Assembly: GCF_024399315.1 (NCBI RefSeq)
Contig: NZ_CP075170.1
Coordinates: 2,046,001-2,110,000 of the forward strand
Source of the DNA: Chryseobacterium sp. MA9
GTDB taxonomy: Bacteria > Bacteroidota > Bacteroidia > Flavobacteriales > Weeksellaceae
Length of the DNA stretch: 64,000 bases
Direction: 5' to 3'
The notes under the pieces were generated by a model that was given only the letters and a program-made list of their open reading frames with translations, searched no databases and was not told the DNA's origin. This document shows, piece after piece, positions 43,557 through 52,755 of this stretch (positions within the stretch are counted from its first letter, which is position 1; every line of letters starts with the position of its first letter). Made by a program: the position numbers and the translations under genes.

Positions 43557-43564
43557 TATCTTTG
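43557..43564 (+). promoter_or_regulatory. -7 box of the cysteine-synthase-like gene
   Basis: TATCTTTG, a perfect TAnnTTTG, 19 bp before the ATG. No TTG at -33; the DnaA boxes end 22 bp upstream, covering that position. Confidence 0.6.
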
Positions 43565-43583
43565 CACCGCATATAAAACATTT

Positions 43584-44582
43584 ATGAAATACGCAAAAAA
43601 TATCCTTGAAACTATAGGTAACACACCGCTGGTAAAGCTTAACAAAGTATTAGGTGAAGATTTCCCGGCATTAGTATTAGCAAAAGTAGAGACCTTCAAT
43701 CCTGGAAACTCAGTAAAGGACAGAATGGCTCTTAAAATGATAGAAGATGCCGAAAAAGACGGCAGATTAAAACCTGGAGGTACTATTATCGAAGGTACTT
43801 CAGGAAATACAGGAATGGGACTGGCATTGGCAGCAATCATCAAAGGCTACAAATGTATTTTTGTAACCAACTCTAAGCAGTCAAAAGAAAAGTGTGATAT
43901 TCTTCGTGCTGTAGGTGCTGAAGTAATTGTTTGTCCTACCGATGTAAAACCTACTGACCCGCGTTCTTATTATTCAGTTTCAAAAAGACTGGCAAAAGAA
44001 ACAGAAAACGGATGGTATGTGAACCAATATGACAACTTATCCAACAGGGCTGCTCATTATGAATCTACAGCTCCTGAGATCTGGGAACAGACAGAAGGAA
44101 ACCTGACTCATTTTGTGGTAGGAGCCGGAACAGGAGGTACAATCACAGGGTGCGGAACTTTCTTCAAAGAAAAAAATCCGAACATCAAAGTAATCGGTGT
44201 TGATACATATGGTTCTATTCTAAAGGAATTCCACGAGACCGGAGAACTGCACTACGACCACGCTTATACATATATTACAGAAGGTATCGGGGAGGATATT
44301 ATTCCTGAAAATTATGACATGTCTGTAATTGATCATTTTGAAAAGGTAACTGATAAAGACGGTGCTATCTATGCCAGAAAACTGGCTAAGGAAGAAGGAA
44401 TTTTCTGTGGATATTCTGCCGGAAGCGCAATTGCTTCTTTGATCCAAATGAAAGATCAGTTTACTAAAGATGATGTAATTGTAGTTTTACTTCATGACCA
44501 TGGTTCAAGATATGTAGGAAAGATCTATAATGACGAATGGATGAAAGAAATGGGATGGCTGGAAGAAAGTAAAGAAGGTTAA
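43584..44582 (+). CDS. PLP-dependent cysteine synthase / cystathionine beta-synthase family
   Basis: 332 aa. The PLP lysine lies in NPGNSVKDRMAL near residue 43, the substrate loop is EGTSGNTGMGLALAA, and the phosphate loop GAGTGGTITGCG is near 182. The family covers O-acetylserine sulfhydrylase (CysK/CysM) and cystathionine beta-synthase. The C-terminal part (LHDHGSRYVGKIYNDEWM) resembles the CBS-like subfamily as much as CysK, so the exact substrate is open. It probably makes cysteine or cystathionine. It is monocistronic, ends in a shared terminator, and its promoter lies under three DnaA boxes. Confidence 0.9.
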   Translation: MKYAKNILETIGNTPLVKLNKVLGEDFPALVLAKVETFNPGNSVKDRMALKMIEDAEKDGRLKPGGTIIEGTSGNTGMGLALAAIIKGYKCIFVTNSKQSKEKCDILRAVGAEVIVCPTDVKPTDPRSYYSVSKRLAKETENGWYVNQYDNLSNRAAHYESTAPEIWEQTEGNLTHFVVGAGTGGTITGCGTFFKEKNPNIKVIGVDTYGSILKEFHETGELHYDHAYTYITEGIGEDIIPENYDMSVIDHFEKVTDKDGAIYARKLAKEEGIFCGYSAGSAIASLIQMKDQFTKDDVIVVLLHDHGSRYVGKIYNDEWMKEMGWLEESKEG

Positions 44583-44603
44583 TAAGCCATTTTACAGATA
44601 AAT

Positions 44604-44638
44604 AAAAAACGGAGCAAAATTTTGTTCCGTTTTTTATT
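44604..44638. terminator. Bidirectional terminator
   Basis: AAAACGGAGCAAAA and TTTTGTTCCGTTTT pair with one G-T wobble, with A- and T-runs on the two sides, between convergent genes. Confidence 0.85.
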
Positions 44639-44639
44639 T

Positions 44640-45167
44640 TTATTGTTTGATATTTTCTTTTAATTTATTTTTGAGAAAACTGTATTCTTTCTCACTCATT
44701 GCTTTTCTGGGAAACATATAGCTGTATTTTCCTTCAAGGGAAATAAATTCATTATTGCTGTCAAAATATTCAAAATCTTTCCACTCACTGGTTTCTTTTT
44801 CGCCATCAATATTCACAGTGAAAAAATTATGATCAAATCTGATTTCATACACTTTACATTTTTCCAGAACATTTAAATAATGGGTTACCTGTTTTTTCCA
44901 GCTTGAAACTTTATTGACACTTACAGACAGAAAAACAGCACAAAGCAAAAATATAAAACTCAAAAAGTATAAAATACCTACACTTTCTTTGCTCAGATTA
45001 TTCTTCAACAGAAAAACAATAAAAACAATGATTGCTGCTGCAATGGTGGCAATGGTTTTACTTTTCGTTGTAGGTGAAAAAAGCAGACTTCCCTGATTAC
45101 CGCTAAAATAAATATCTTCAAAAATCTTTCTGTCCGGTTTTAGTGTAATCACCTTTTCTTCATTCAT
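44640..45167 (-). CDS. YcxB-like membrane protein
   Basis: 175 aa with two membrane helices (about 38-55 and 62-82) and a cytoplasmic beta-rich C-terminal domain (YEIRFDHNFFTVNIDGEKETSEWKD-like region, with the W-x-D-F-x-x-F pattern). This is the YcxB layout, found in many Bacteroidota and Firmicutes, with unknown function. It is monocistronic, ending at the bidirectional terminator. Confidence 0.75.
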   Translation of the reverse strand: MNEEKVITLKPDRKIFEDIYFSGNQGSLLFSPTTKSKTIATIAAAIIVFIVFLLKNNLSKESVGILYFLSFIFLLCAVFLSVSVNKVSSWKKQVTHYLNVLEKCKVYEIRFDHNFFTVNIDGEKETSEWKDFEYFDSNNEFISLEGKYSYMFPRKAMSEKEYSFLKNKLKENIKQ

Positions 45168-45204
45168 AATTATAGAGTTTGCTTTAAAAAGCTACAAAAC
45201 TAAA

Positions 45205-45507
45205 CTAAATATCTTCATATTGATTACTTATTGCAGAAAGTTTATTCATCAGCTCTCTGTTTCTACGGTTCAGCGCATCCAGTTTTTTCAGCATATTATG
45301 AATCACTTCAAGACCGGGAAGATTGATTTCAAGATCATAATACCAGTTGGCAAATTTTTCCAGATCAGGCAGATCCTCATACATCAGATAATGGATATTG
45401 TCTTCAACCTGTATATTCAATAGCCCATAGTCTACAAGCTCATCAAAAAAAGTGATTTCTATATTATAAATTCTTACGAGTTCTTCCCGTGATATTCTTT
45501 CACTCAT
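45205..45507 (-). CDS. cbpM: Chaperone modulator CbpM
   Basis: 100 aa, a small helical MerR-like protein. It starts SERISREELVRIYN, has the FFDELVDYGLL helix and ends in a coiled segment (HNMLKKLDALNRRNRELMNKL). CbpM binds the J-domain of CbpA and tunes its use of DnaK. The gene starts 3 bp after the cbpA stop, the usual order. Both form a bicistronic unit. Confidence 0.88.
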   Translation of the reverse strand: MSERISREELVRIYNIEITFFDELVDYGLLNIQVEDNIHYLMYEDLPDLEKFANWYYDLEINLPGLEVIHNMLKKLDALNRRNRELMNKLSAISNQYEDI

Positions 45508-45510
45508 AGC

Positions 45511-46425
45511 TTAGGAATTTTTTAATTGTTCAAAAAGTTCTTTCTGCTTCTCGGTAAGGTTCGTCGGCAGTTTCACTTCATAGGTTACAAAAAGATCTCC
45601 ATGTTCTCCTTCTTTTTTATAGACAGGAAAACCTTTTCCTTTCAGTCTTACAGTGATTCCTGTTTGGGTTTCCGGTTTTACTTTAAGCTTTACACTTCCT
45701 TCCAGGGTATTTACATTCACTTCTCCGCCTAAAACAGCGGTATACAGATCAATTGTTACCTTAGTTTTCAGATCATCCCCGATTCTTTCAAAATTCGGAT
45801 CGTCTGGGATAATAAAGGTGATATACAAATCTCCGTGAGGGCCGCCATTGACACCCGGATTTCCATGTCCTTTCAGTTTGATCTGCTGCCCGTCATATAC
45901 TCCTGCCGGAATTGTGATTCTGACTTTCTTCCCATTGATATCAAAAGTTTGCGGGTGGGTTTTTGCAGCATCTCTTAGATTCAGATTCAATTCTGCTTTG
46001 ATATCCTGTCCTTTAAATTTTCCGGAAGCTCTTCCTCGGGAGCTTTTACCAAATCCACCACCTGCTCCACCGAACATATTCTGGAAGAAATCTGAAAAGT
46101 CTTCCCCTTCACCAAAATCAGCGCCGGAGAATCCACCGCCATAATTTTGTTGTTGATATTGTCTTTGCTGCTGCTGTTGTGCTTTTTCGTATTCTTCGCC
46201 ATGTTTCCAGTGTTCACCATACTTGTCGTATTTAGATCTGTTTTCCGGATTGCTGAGCACTTCGTTGGCTTCATTCAATTCTTTGAACTGTCTTTCTGCT
46301 TCCTTATCATCAGGATTCAAATCGGGATGAAGTTTCCTGGCCTGTTTCCGGTAGGCCTTTTTGATATCATCCTGTGTTGCGCTTTTATCTACGCCTAAAA
46401 TTTTATAGTAATCTATATAAGCCAT
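45511..46425 (-). CDS. cbpA: DnaJ-type co-chaperone CbpA
   Basis: 304 aa. The J-domain (1-68) has the HPD motif in [15 protein letters not shown] Gln- and Gly/Phe-rich linker follows ([22 protein letters not shown]), then the two C-terminal beta domains ([32 protein letters not shown]). The zinc-finger domain of true DnaJ is missing, so it is a type II J-protein that stimulates DnaK. It lies directly upstream of CbpM. A stress role is likely. Confidence 0.9.
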   Translation of the reverse strand: MAYIDYYKILGVDKSATQDDIKKAYRKQARKLHPDLNPDDKEAERQFKELNEANEVLSNPENRSKYDKYGEHWKHGEEYEKAQQQQQRQYQQQNYGGGFSGADFGEGEDFSDFFQNMFGGAGGGFGKSSRGRASGKFKGQDIKAELNLNLRDAAKTHPQTFDINGKKVRITIPAGVYDGQQIKLKGHGNPGVNGGPHGDLYITFIIPDDPNFERIGDDLKTKVTIDLYTAVLGGEVNVNTLEGSVKLKVKPETQTGITVRLKGKGFPVYKKEGEHGDLFVTYEVKLPTNLTEKQKELFEQLKNS

Positions 46426-46518
46426 AGAAATGAGGTTTACCCAAATTTATGAAATTTAGGTCTGAAAATTGTATAACAAAATGTTAAAAATAAACCTATC
46501 TTTGATAAAAAGCACCAC

Positions 46519-47718
46519 ATGAAAGAGGTACTGAAAAACTACTCCGGAATCATATTTTTACTTTTGGGAATCACTATTGGAAGCATCATTGGAATTGTTG
46601 CCCCCGGTTTTGTGGAATATATAAAACCTTTGGGAGATATTTTTCTTAATCTTCTTTTTGTGAGTGTAGTTCCGTTGGTATTTTTTGCCGTATCCAATTC
46701 TATTTCTTCTCTGGAGCAACAGTCTAAATTTGGAAAAATCATTCTTGTGATGTCTCTTACCTTTTTATTCTTTATTCTCACGGCAGCTATTTTTACCATC
46801 TGTGCTGTGTATCTTTTTCCGGTTTCAGGAGTCTCGGGGAGTTCTGATATGATTACGGAAGCTGCAAATGACGATACATGGGGCAACAGGATTGTAAGTT
46901 TCTTTACTGTAGGCGAATTTACTGAACTTTTCTCGAGAAGGAATATGCTGGCTCTTCTGGTATTTGCATTTCTGACAGGATTTGCAGCCAGAAAAACAGG
47001 TGAAAAAGGGCAGCCTTTCCGGGTTTTTATTGCTTCCGGATATGAAGTGATGAAAGAACTTCTATTATTGGTTATGAAACTGGCCCCCATTGGTTTGGGT
47101 GCTTACTTTGCTTATCAGGTGGCGACTTTAGGACCACAGCTTTTTGGATTTTACGCAAAACCTTTAGGATTGTATTATATTGCAGGAATCATTTACTTTT
47201 TGGTCTTCTTTTCTATTTATGCTTTTATGGCGAACGGGCAGAAAGGAGTCAAAAGTTTCTGGACTAACGCTATCTACCCTACTCTTACCGCAATAAGTAC
47301 CTGCAGCAGTTTTGCAACCATGCCTGCTAATTTACAGGCAGCATCAAAGATTGGAATTCCGAACTCTATTGCCAATCTGGTGATTCCTATCGGGACTACC
47401 CTGCATAAAAACGGATCTTCCATGTCTTCTATCATCAAGATCTATGTAGCATTCTTAATTATTGGAAAAGATTTCTTTGATCCGGCCAACCTGCTTTTGG
47501 CTTTGGGAATTACTGTATTTGTCAGCATTGTGGCTGGTGGAATTCCTAATGGCGGATATATTGGGGAAATGCTGATGATCTCTGTGTATAAATTGCCTCA
47601 GGAAGCTATTCCTGCTGTGATGATTATCGGAACTCTTGTAGATCCTTTAGCCACAGTATTGAATGCTGTAGGAGATATAGTGGCAGCCATGTTTGTCAAC
47701 CGATTTGTAAAAGTCTGA
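46519..47718 (+). CDS. Dicarboxylate/amino acid:cation symporter (GltP type)
   Basis: 399 aa, polytopic. The family motif STCSSFATMPANLQ lies near residue 253-266 in the re-entrant loop, and HKNGSSMSS with PLATVLNAVGDIVAAM mark the substrate and cation site in helices 7-8. It imports glutamate, aspartate or C4-dicarboxylates with protons or sodium. A TATCTTTG box (46497-46504) with a TTG 25 bp upstream precedes the start. It is a single gene, divergent from cbpA. Confidence 0.9.
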   Translation: MKEVLKNYSGIIFLLLGITIGSIIGIVAPGFVEYIKPLGDIFLNLLFVSVVPLVFFAVSNSISSLEQQSKFGKIILVMSLTFLFFILTAAIFTICAVYLFPVSGVSGSSDMITEAANDDTWGNRIVSFFTVGEFTELFSRRNMLALLVFAFLTGFAARKTGEKGQPFRVFIASGYEVMKELLLLVMKLAPIGLGAYFAYQVATLGPQLFGFYAKPLGLYYIAGIIYFLVFFSIYAFMANGQKGVKSFWTNAIYPTLTAISTCSSFATMPANLQAASKIGIPNSIANLVIPIGTTLHKNGSSMSSIIKIYVAFLIIGKDFFDPANLLLALGITVFVSIVAGGIPNGGYIGEMLMISVYKLPQEAIPAVMIIGTLVDPLATVLNAVGDIVAAMFVNRFVKV

Positions 47719-47766
47719 TTTTAACTTTTAGTGATTTTTTGCGGCAAGATGAACTTATTTTTTTAA

Positions 47767-48256
47767 AACATTGGGCTATATGACAGCTCCATTGTAGAAG
47801 TCAATATCAGTAAATCCGAATTGATTCAAAGGTTGTGGAAAATCACTTACAAAACGAATACATCCTTTATCTCATTGGAAAAAGATTCAACCATTCCTAC
47901 GAGATTTGAGTACAGAGGAATGATTAAAGAAAATAGTTATCAAAAGAAGAAAACGTTTATTTGATATCAATATTAACAATCCGGTATTTCATGGAACTAT
48001 TTCTGATGAAAATGGAAAATCATCAGTCTCATTAGAATTTTATCCTTCTGGTTTTCAGATTTTTAATTTGATTTTCATTTTATGTTTCTGCTTAATTGCA
48101 ATTTTTGCCAATATAGGAGGAGATCGGCAAAACCTCATGTTTCTTGCAGTGGCTTCAATAATAGCCGCTTCTCAATATTTCATTTTAAAAAGAGCTATTT
48201 CAAAAGGCAAATATGAATTTGAAAAAGAGCTTATTTATATTACCCAAAAACCTTAA
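47767..48256 (+). pseudogene. Decayed membrane-protein gene
   Basis: One frame opens after a TAA at 47764-47766 and reads YDSSIVEVNISKSELIQRLWK and onwards, but has no start codon and stops at 47962-47964. A second frame overlaps it at an A-rich run (47941-47953) and reads KRLFDININNPVFHGTISDE through a two-helix membrane segment (LIFILCFCLIAIFANIG, FLAVASIIAASQYFIL) to the stop at 48254. Together they form one broken protein of about 160 residues with at least one frameshift and a missing 5' end. No family recognised. It is in the gap between the symporter and the DUF779 gene. Confidence 0.65.
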
Positions 48257-48277
48257 GCCTATCTTAGACCTAAAATT

Positions 48278-48661
48278 CTATTCACTGCGTTTTATTGGTT
48301 CCAGATTTTCATATTCATCCGGAGTGAAAAGCCTGTAATGAACTTTAAATGTTTTTCCTAAAGGAGTTTCCAAAGAGAAGCCACCAGGTCCGAAACCGTC
48401 TGTAACATCTAATGTAAAATGTGAATATTTCCAGTATTCAAACAGGTCACGGTCTATCCAGAATTCATATCCATTAATAGTTCCGATCATTGCATCATTC
48501 ATCCGGGGAAAAAATCCTCCTTTTTCAAAACATTGTGGCTGCGTGCCTTCACAACATCCTCCTGCCTGATAAAACATGAGTGGTCCATATTGATCTTCAA
48601 GTTTCCGGATCACTTCAAGTGCCTGATCTGTTGCGGAGAGCCTGGATATTTTTGCTTCCAT
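48278..48661 (-). CDS. DUF779 protein
   Basis: 127 aa, cytosolic. The DUF779 pattern is clear: MFYQAGGCCEGTQPQCF near residue 29-45, then FWIDRDLFEYWKYSHFTLDV and GPGGFSLETPLGKTF. The paired cysteines may bind metal. DUF779 genes usually sit beside NAD-dependent aldehyde dehydrogenases, as here (aldehyde dehydrogenase at 50045, alcohol dehydrogenase at 48748). The role in that unit is unknown. It is separated from the alcohol dehydrogenase gene by a hairpin. Confidence 0.85.
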   Translation of the reverse strand: MEAKISRLSATDQALEVIRKLEDQYGPLMFYQAGGCCEGTQPQCFEKGGFFPRMNDAMIGTINGYEFWIDRDLFEYWKYSHFTLDVTDGFGPGGFSLETPLGKTFKVHYRLFTPDEYENLEPIKRSE

Positions 48662-48697
48662 TGTTTTTATTTTAGCTTACGGCGAATCTTATTGTTA

Positions 48698-48731
48698 TAA
48701 AAGATCCCGGCAAGTAAATCTAACCGGGATC
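48698..48731 (-). terminator. Hairpin after the alcohol dehydrogenase gene
   Basis: GATCCCGG and CCGGGATC pair around 13 nt, followed by TTTT on the minus strand, 17 bp after the stop codon. A modest terminator, perhaps leaky into the DUF779 gene. Confidence 0.65.
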
Positions 48732-48747
48732 AGTAACACATCATCAA

Positions 48748-49782
48748 TTAATTTGAACCGGCAATATCCAAAACGATTCTGCCGTCAATCTGTCCTTTTT
48801 TCATTTTATCGAATACATCATTGATATCTTCCAGTTTTGCGGGAGTAACTGTGGCTTTTACCAATCCTTCATTAGCAAAATCCAACGCTTCCTGCATGTC
48901 TTTTCGGGTTCCCACAATAGAACCTCTTACGGTGATTCTTTTTAAAACCGTTTCAAAAATAGGAAGTTCAAAAGAACCGGGAGGAAGACCATTCAGAGCA
49001 ATCGTTCCTTTTCTTCTTAAAACATCTATTCCCTGTTTGAAAGCAATAGGAGAAACTGCTGTAATCAATGCGCCGTGCATTCCGCCGACTTCTTTATGCA
49101 AATATTCTCCAGGATCTGTGTTTTTTGCATTGACTACAAGGTCTGCACCGAGTTTTTTTGCCAGTTCGAGCTTATCATCTGCTACATCAATGGCAGCTAC
49201 ATGCATTCCCATTGCTTTGGCATACTGAACCGCTACATGCCCCAGCCCACCAATTCCTGAAATGGCTACCCATTCTCCGGGTTTTGTTTCTGTTTCCTTT
49301 AATCCTTTATAAACAGTTACTCCGGCACATAAAATAGGAGCAATTTCCAAAAAGTTTACATTGGACTTTAAATGACCTACATATCTTGAGTCTGCAATAA
49401 CATATTCTGCAAAACCGCCATCTACACTGTAACCTCCGTTTTTCTGTGCTTCACAAAGAGTTTCCCACCCTGTGATACAATAATCACAACAGCCGCAAGC
49501 ACTGTACAACCAGGGAACTCCTACTGCATCACCTTCTTTTACAAAAGCCTCAGGTCCGCAGGCTACCACGATGCCTACTCCTTCATGTCCAGGAATAAGA
49601 GGCATCTTAGGTTTTGCAGGCCAATCTCCATCTACAGCATGTAAATCTGTATGACAGACCCCGCAGGCTATTACCTTGACAAGGACTTCGTATCTTCCGG
49701 GTTCTCTTACGGGAACTTCTTCAATTTTCAGAGGCTGGCCGTAGCCTTGAACTACTGCCGCTTTCATTGTTTTTGGGATCAT
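48748..49782 (-). CDS. adhP: Zinc-dependent alcohol dehydrogenase
   Basis: 344 aa, medium-chain family. Catalytic zinc ligands are Cys43 (ACGVCHTD), His66 (PGHEGVG) and a later cysteine (APILCAGVT). Structural zinc ligands are Cys96, Cys99, Cys102 and Cys110. The NAD site is [20 protein letters not shown] near residue 175. It oxidises primary alcohols to aldehydes; the neighbouring aldehyde dehydrogenase takes the next step. The AdhP-type motif pattern is clear. It lies 262 bp downstream of the aldehyde dehydrogenase gene with a structured GC-rich element between them. Confidence 0.92.
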   Translation of the reverse strand: MIPKTMKAAVVQGYGQPLKIEEVPVREPGRYEVLVKVIACGVCHTDLHAVDGDWPAKPKMPLIPGHEGVGIVVACGPEAFVKEGDAVGVPWLYSACGCCDYCITGWETLCEAQKNGGYSVDGGFAEYVIADSRYVGHLKSNVNFLEIAPILCAGVTVYKGLKETETKPGEWVAISGIGGLGHVAVQYAKAMGMHVAAIDVADDKLELAKKLGADLVVNAKNTDPGEYLHKEVGGMHGALITAVSPIAFKQGIDVLRRKGTIALNGLPPGSFELPIFETVLKRITVRGSIVGTRKDMQEALDFANEGLVKATVTPAKLEDINDVFDKMKKGQIDGRIVLDIAGSN

Positions 49783-49900
49783 ATTTTATTTTTTGGATGG
49801 AGTTATTTTTTGGTTATTAGTTTTTATCATCAGCTGTAAATCACTATGTTACTTTTATAAGTCAATAATTATATAGAATATATATATCAAAAGGCTGATA

Positions 49901-50037
49901 GCTCTCTGCGTGAGGGATAGTAAGGGCGGCGAGGAACGAGCCGGTGCGGAATCTAATGGAGCACCGAAACGAAGTGCAGCCCTGCATAGCCCGACCGTTT
50001 TGCCCTGGATAAAGCCAAGGCAATCGGGCACGTCCTA
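49901..50037. repeat. GC-rich structured intergenic element
   Basis: The stretch is far richer in GC than its surroundings and is full of palindromes. CGGTGC pairs with GCACCG around 49940-49970. GCCCGA (near 49990) pairs with TCGGGC (near 50025), with TTGCC and GGCAA inside. The left edge begins near GCTCTCTGCGTGAGG. It looks like an interspersed REP-type element or a structured RNA. No second copy occurs in this window, so repetition elsewhere is unverified. Confidence 0.5.
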
Positions 50038-50044
50038 AATAATA

Positions 50045-51574
50045 TTAAAAGAAACCTAACTTATTCTTGTTATAAGAAATCAGCATGTTTTTGGTTTGAC
50101 GGTAATGGTCGAGCATCATTTTATGATTTTCTCTTCCGATTCCTGATTGCTTGTAGCCCCCGAAAGGTGCTCCGGCAGGGTAAGAGTGATATTGGTTCAC
50201 CCACACTCTTCCCGCTTCTATCTGACGAGGAATATTGTACAGCTGGTGTGCATCTCTTGTCCAGACTCCTGCACCAAGTCCATAGATAGTATCATTGGCA
50301 ATTTTTACTGCATCTTCTTCATCTTTGAAGGTAGTAAATGCCAGTACCGGACCGAAAATTTCTTCCTGAAAGATTCTCATTCTGTTATTTCCTTTGAAAA
50401 TAGTCGGCTGAATGTAGTATCCGTCTTCCAGATCTTCTCCAAGATGGTTAACTTCTCCTCCTACCAGAACTTCAGCTCCTTCTTCTATTCCCAACTGGAT
50501 ATAGGATAGGATTTTATCTTTCTGAATCTTTGAAGCCTGCGCTCCCATCATCACGGTTTTGTCCAGTGGATTTCCTACTTTAATGGCTTTTACTCTTTCA
50601 ATCACCTTTTCAATAAAGGCATCTGCAATATCTTCCTGAACGAGTAATCTTGAAGGGCATGTACAAATTTCTCCCTGGTTAAGGGCAAAAAGTACAGCTC
50701 CTTCTATTGCTTTATCTAAAAACTCATCATCAGCATCCATTACAGAGTTAAAGAAAACGTTTGGTGATTTCCCTCCCAATTCAAGGGTTACCGGAATTAT
50801 GTTTTCAGTTGCGTACTGCATTACCATGCGCCCTGTAGCAGTAGAACCGGTAAATGCTGCTTTTGCTACTTTTGGATTGGTTACCAAGGCTCTTCCAAGT
50901 TCTGCACCAAATCCATTAACAATATTGATAACGCCTGCGGGCAAAAGATCTCCAATAAGCTCCATCAAAACCATGATAGAAACAGGAGTACTTTCTGCAG
51001 GTTTCAAAACCACACAGTTTCCTGCTGCCAATGCCGGAGCCAGTTTCCAGACAGCCATAAGTATCGGGAAATTCCATGGGATGATTTGCGCGATTACTCC
51101 CAGAGGTTCGTGAACGATCAGAGATACGGTATCTTTATCCAGTTCGTTATGAGATCCTTCGTCAGCACGAATCACGGAAGCAAAGTATCTGAAGTGATCA
51201 ATTGCTAAAGGTAAATCTGCCGCCAGTGTTTCTCTCACTGCTTTACCATTATCAATGGTTTCTACTGTCGCCAGATATTCTAAATTCTGTTCTATTCTGT
51301 CTGCAATTTTGTTCAGGATAATGCTTCTTTCTGTAGAGGAAGTATTTTTCCAGGTACGGAATGCTTTTTCTGCTGCATCTACGGCCAGCTCCAAATCTTC
51401 TTTGGAGGAATGGGCAACCTGGGTAAAGTTTTTCCCATCCACGGGAGAGACTACATCAAAATACTGTCCTTTAACAGGTGGTGTGAATTTCCCGTCAATA
51501 TAGTTATCATATCTGCTTTTAAACTCCGGGCGCTGTAAAAGCGTCGCTGATCTTGGTTCTGTAATAGTGCTCAT
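50045..51574 (-). CDS. NAD-dependent aldehyde dehydrogenase
   Basis: 509 aa. Catalytic Glu is in [14 protein letters not shown] and catalytic Cys in [16 protein letters not shown] (near residue 302-304), the CTCPSR pattern of the ExaC/AldA acetaldehyde dehydrogenases. The fold motifs [11 protein letters not shown] and EIFGPVLAF are present. It oxidises acetaldehyde-like substrates to acids. The ATG at 51574 is chosen; the 22 upstream residues are charged and unlike the family. The divergent AraC regulator 183 bp upstream is the likely controller. Confidence 0.92.
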   Translation of the reverse strand: MSTITEPRSATLLQRPEFKSRYDNYIDGKFTPPVKGQYFDVVSPVDGKNFTQVAHSSKEDLELAVDAAEKAFRTWKNTSSTERSIILNKIADRIEQNLEYLATVETIDNGKAVRETLAADLPLAIDHFRYFASVIRADEGSHNELDKDTVSLIVHEPLGVIAQIIPWNFPILMAVWKLAPALAAGNCVVLKPAESTPVSIMVLMELIGDLLPAGVINIVNGFGAELGRALVTNPKVAKAAFTGSTATGRMVMQYATENIIPVTLELGGKSPNVFFNSVMDADDEFLDKAIEGAVLFALNQGEICTCPSRLLVQEDIADAFIEKVIERVKAIKVGNPLDKTVMMGAQASKIQKDKILSYIQLGIEEGAEVLVGGEVNHLGEDLEDGYYIQPTIFKGNNRMRIFQEEIFGPVLAFTTFKDEEDAVKIANDTIYGLGAGVWTRDAHQLYNIPRQIEAGRVWVNQYHSYPAGAPFGGYKQSGIGRENHKMMLDHYRQTKNMLISYNKNKLGFF

Positions 51575-51757
51575 ATTAGTCTTGTTTTTATTTTTTCGAT
51601 AAAGCCAAATTACACTGAGATGTCCAAAAGAGTATAGCACAATCCTATAAAAAAAGTGTAAAATAATGCAAAGGGTTCAATTTTAGTATTTTATTAACAG
51701 CAACGTACTCTCAAATTCTCTATATTTGAGTTACCTCCTTTTCAAAAAAATTTAGAA

Positions 51758-52681
51758 ATGAATAACAATAGTAAGATTTTATTAAATACTCCTGAATTAC
51801 GTAAGGAAAGCCAACTATTGAGTCTTGTTGAAAACCAGACGAAATTCAATCTAAACAATTGTGAATTCAGTATTTACGAGACTCATAAGACTGCTTTTGA
51901 TGTAAAACTTCATTTTGAAAACATTGCATTTACAGCAATGCTGAGAGGTAAGAAACATATGAAGCTGGATAATAAGACCAATTATTTTGATTATTACCCG
52001 GGAGAAAGTATTCTGGTAGCTCCTGGGGAAACAATGGTTATTGATTTTCCTGAGGCTGATGAAACACCTACCCAATGTATTTCTTTGAGCCTTAATCCTG
52101 ATTTTATAGAAGATTCTCTTAATTATCTCAATTATCATCTTCCCAAAGTGGATGAAACTTCACAATGGAACATTCAGCTGGATGAATATTTTCTGTTTAA
52201 CAATAAAGCGCTTGCTTCTGCCACCAACAATATTATGAGAATTGCTATGGATGATAATTCTCAAAAGGATATCATGGCTGATTTTGCATTGAAAGAGCTT
52301 CTGATAAGACTGATGCAGACGCAGGCAAGAAGCATGGTAGAAAAAAATATTGTTAAAAATAAATCCAGAATAGGCTTTGTTGTGGATTATATTAAAAGAA
52401 ATCTGCATCAGAAACTATCCATTGACAGTATTGCTAAACTGGCTTATGTAAGTAAATCCAATTTCTTTAAAATGTTCAAAGATGAGCTGGGAACTTCCCC
52501 GAATGATTTTATTCTTCAGGAAAGAATCACCCGTGCGAAAGAACTATTAGCCAGCCAGACGAGCATTAAGGAAACTGCTTTTCAGACCGGGTTTTCAGAT
52601 ACAAACTATTTCACGAGAGTATTTAAACAACTGGAAGGAGTAACTCCAAAAAGTTATCAGGACAGAATGGTTCTGAGATAA
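51758..52681 (+). CDS. AraC-family transcription regulator
   Basis: 307 aa. The C-terminal ~100 residues hold two helix-turn-helix units: LSIDSIAKLAYVSKSNFFKMFK and SIKETAFQTGFSDTNYFTRVFK, ending GVTPKSYQDRM. The N-terminal part (about 20-190) is a beta-rich, cupin-like ligand domain. It resembles regulators of aldehyde/alcohol metabolism, which often lie divergent from an aldehyde dehydrogenase as here. A TATATTTG box (51721-51728) lies 30 bp before the ATG. The effector is probably an alcohol or aldehyde, by context only. Confidence 0.88.
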   Translation: MNNNSKILLNTPELRKESQLLSLVENQTKFNLNNCEFSIYETHKTAFDVKLHFENIAFTAMLRGKKHMKLDNKTNYFDYYPGESILVAPGETMVIDFPEADETPTQCISLSLNPDFIEDSLNYLNYHLPKVDETSQWNIQLDEYFLFNNKALASATNNIMRIAMDDNSQKDIMADFALKELLIRLMQTQARSMVEKNIVKNKSRIGFVVDYIKRNLHQKLSIDSIAKLAYVSKSNFFKMFKDELGTSPNDFILQERITRAKELLASQTSIKETAFQTGFSDTNYFTRVFKQLEGVTPKSYQDRMVLR

Positions 52682-52700
52682 TCTATTTACAAATTTCTAT

Positions 52701-52730
52701 AAAAAAAGAGCCCCATTACTGGGACTCTCC
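52701..52730 (-). terminator. Terminator of the second SusCD operon
   Basis: GAGCCCC and GGGACTC pair with one mismatch, with an A7 run on the plus strand acting as U-tract for the minus transcript. It lies between convergent araC and susD genes. Confidence 0.7.
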
Positions 52731-52755
52731 TTAAAAAATATATTAAAATTAAATC

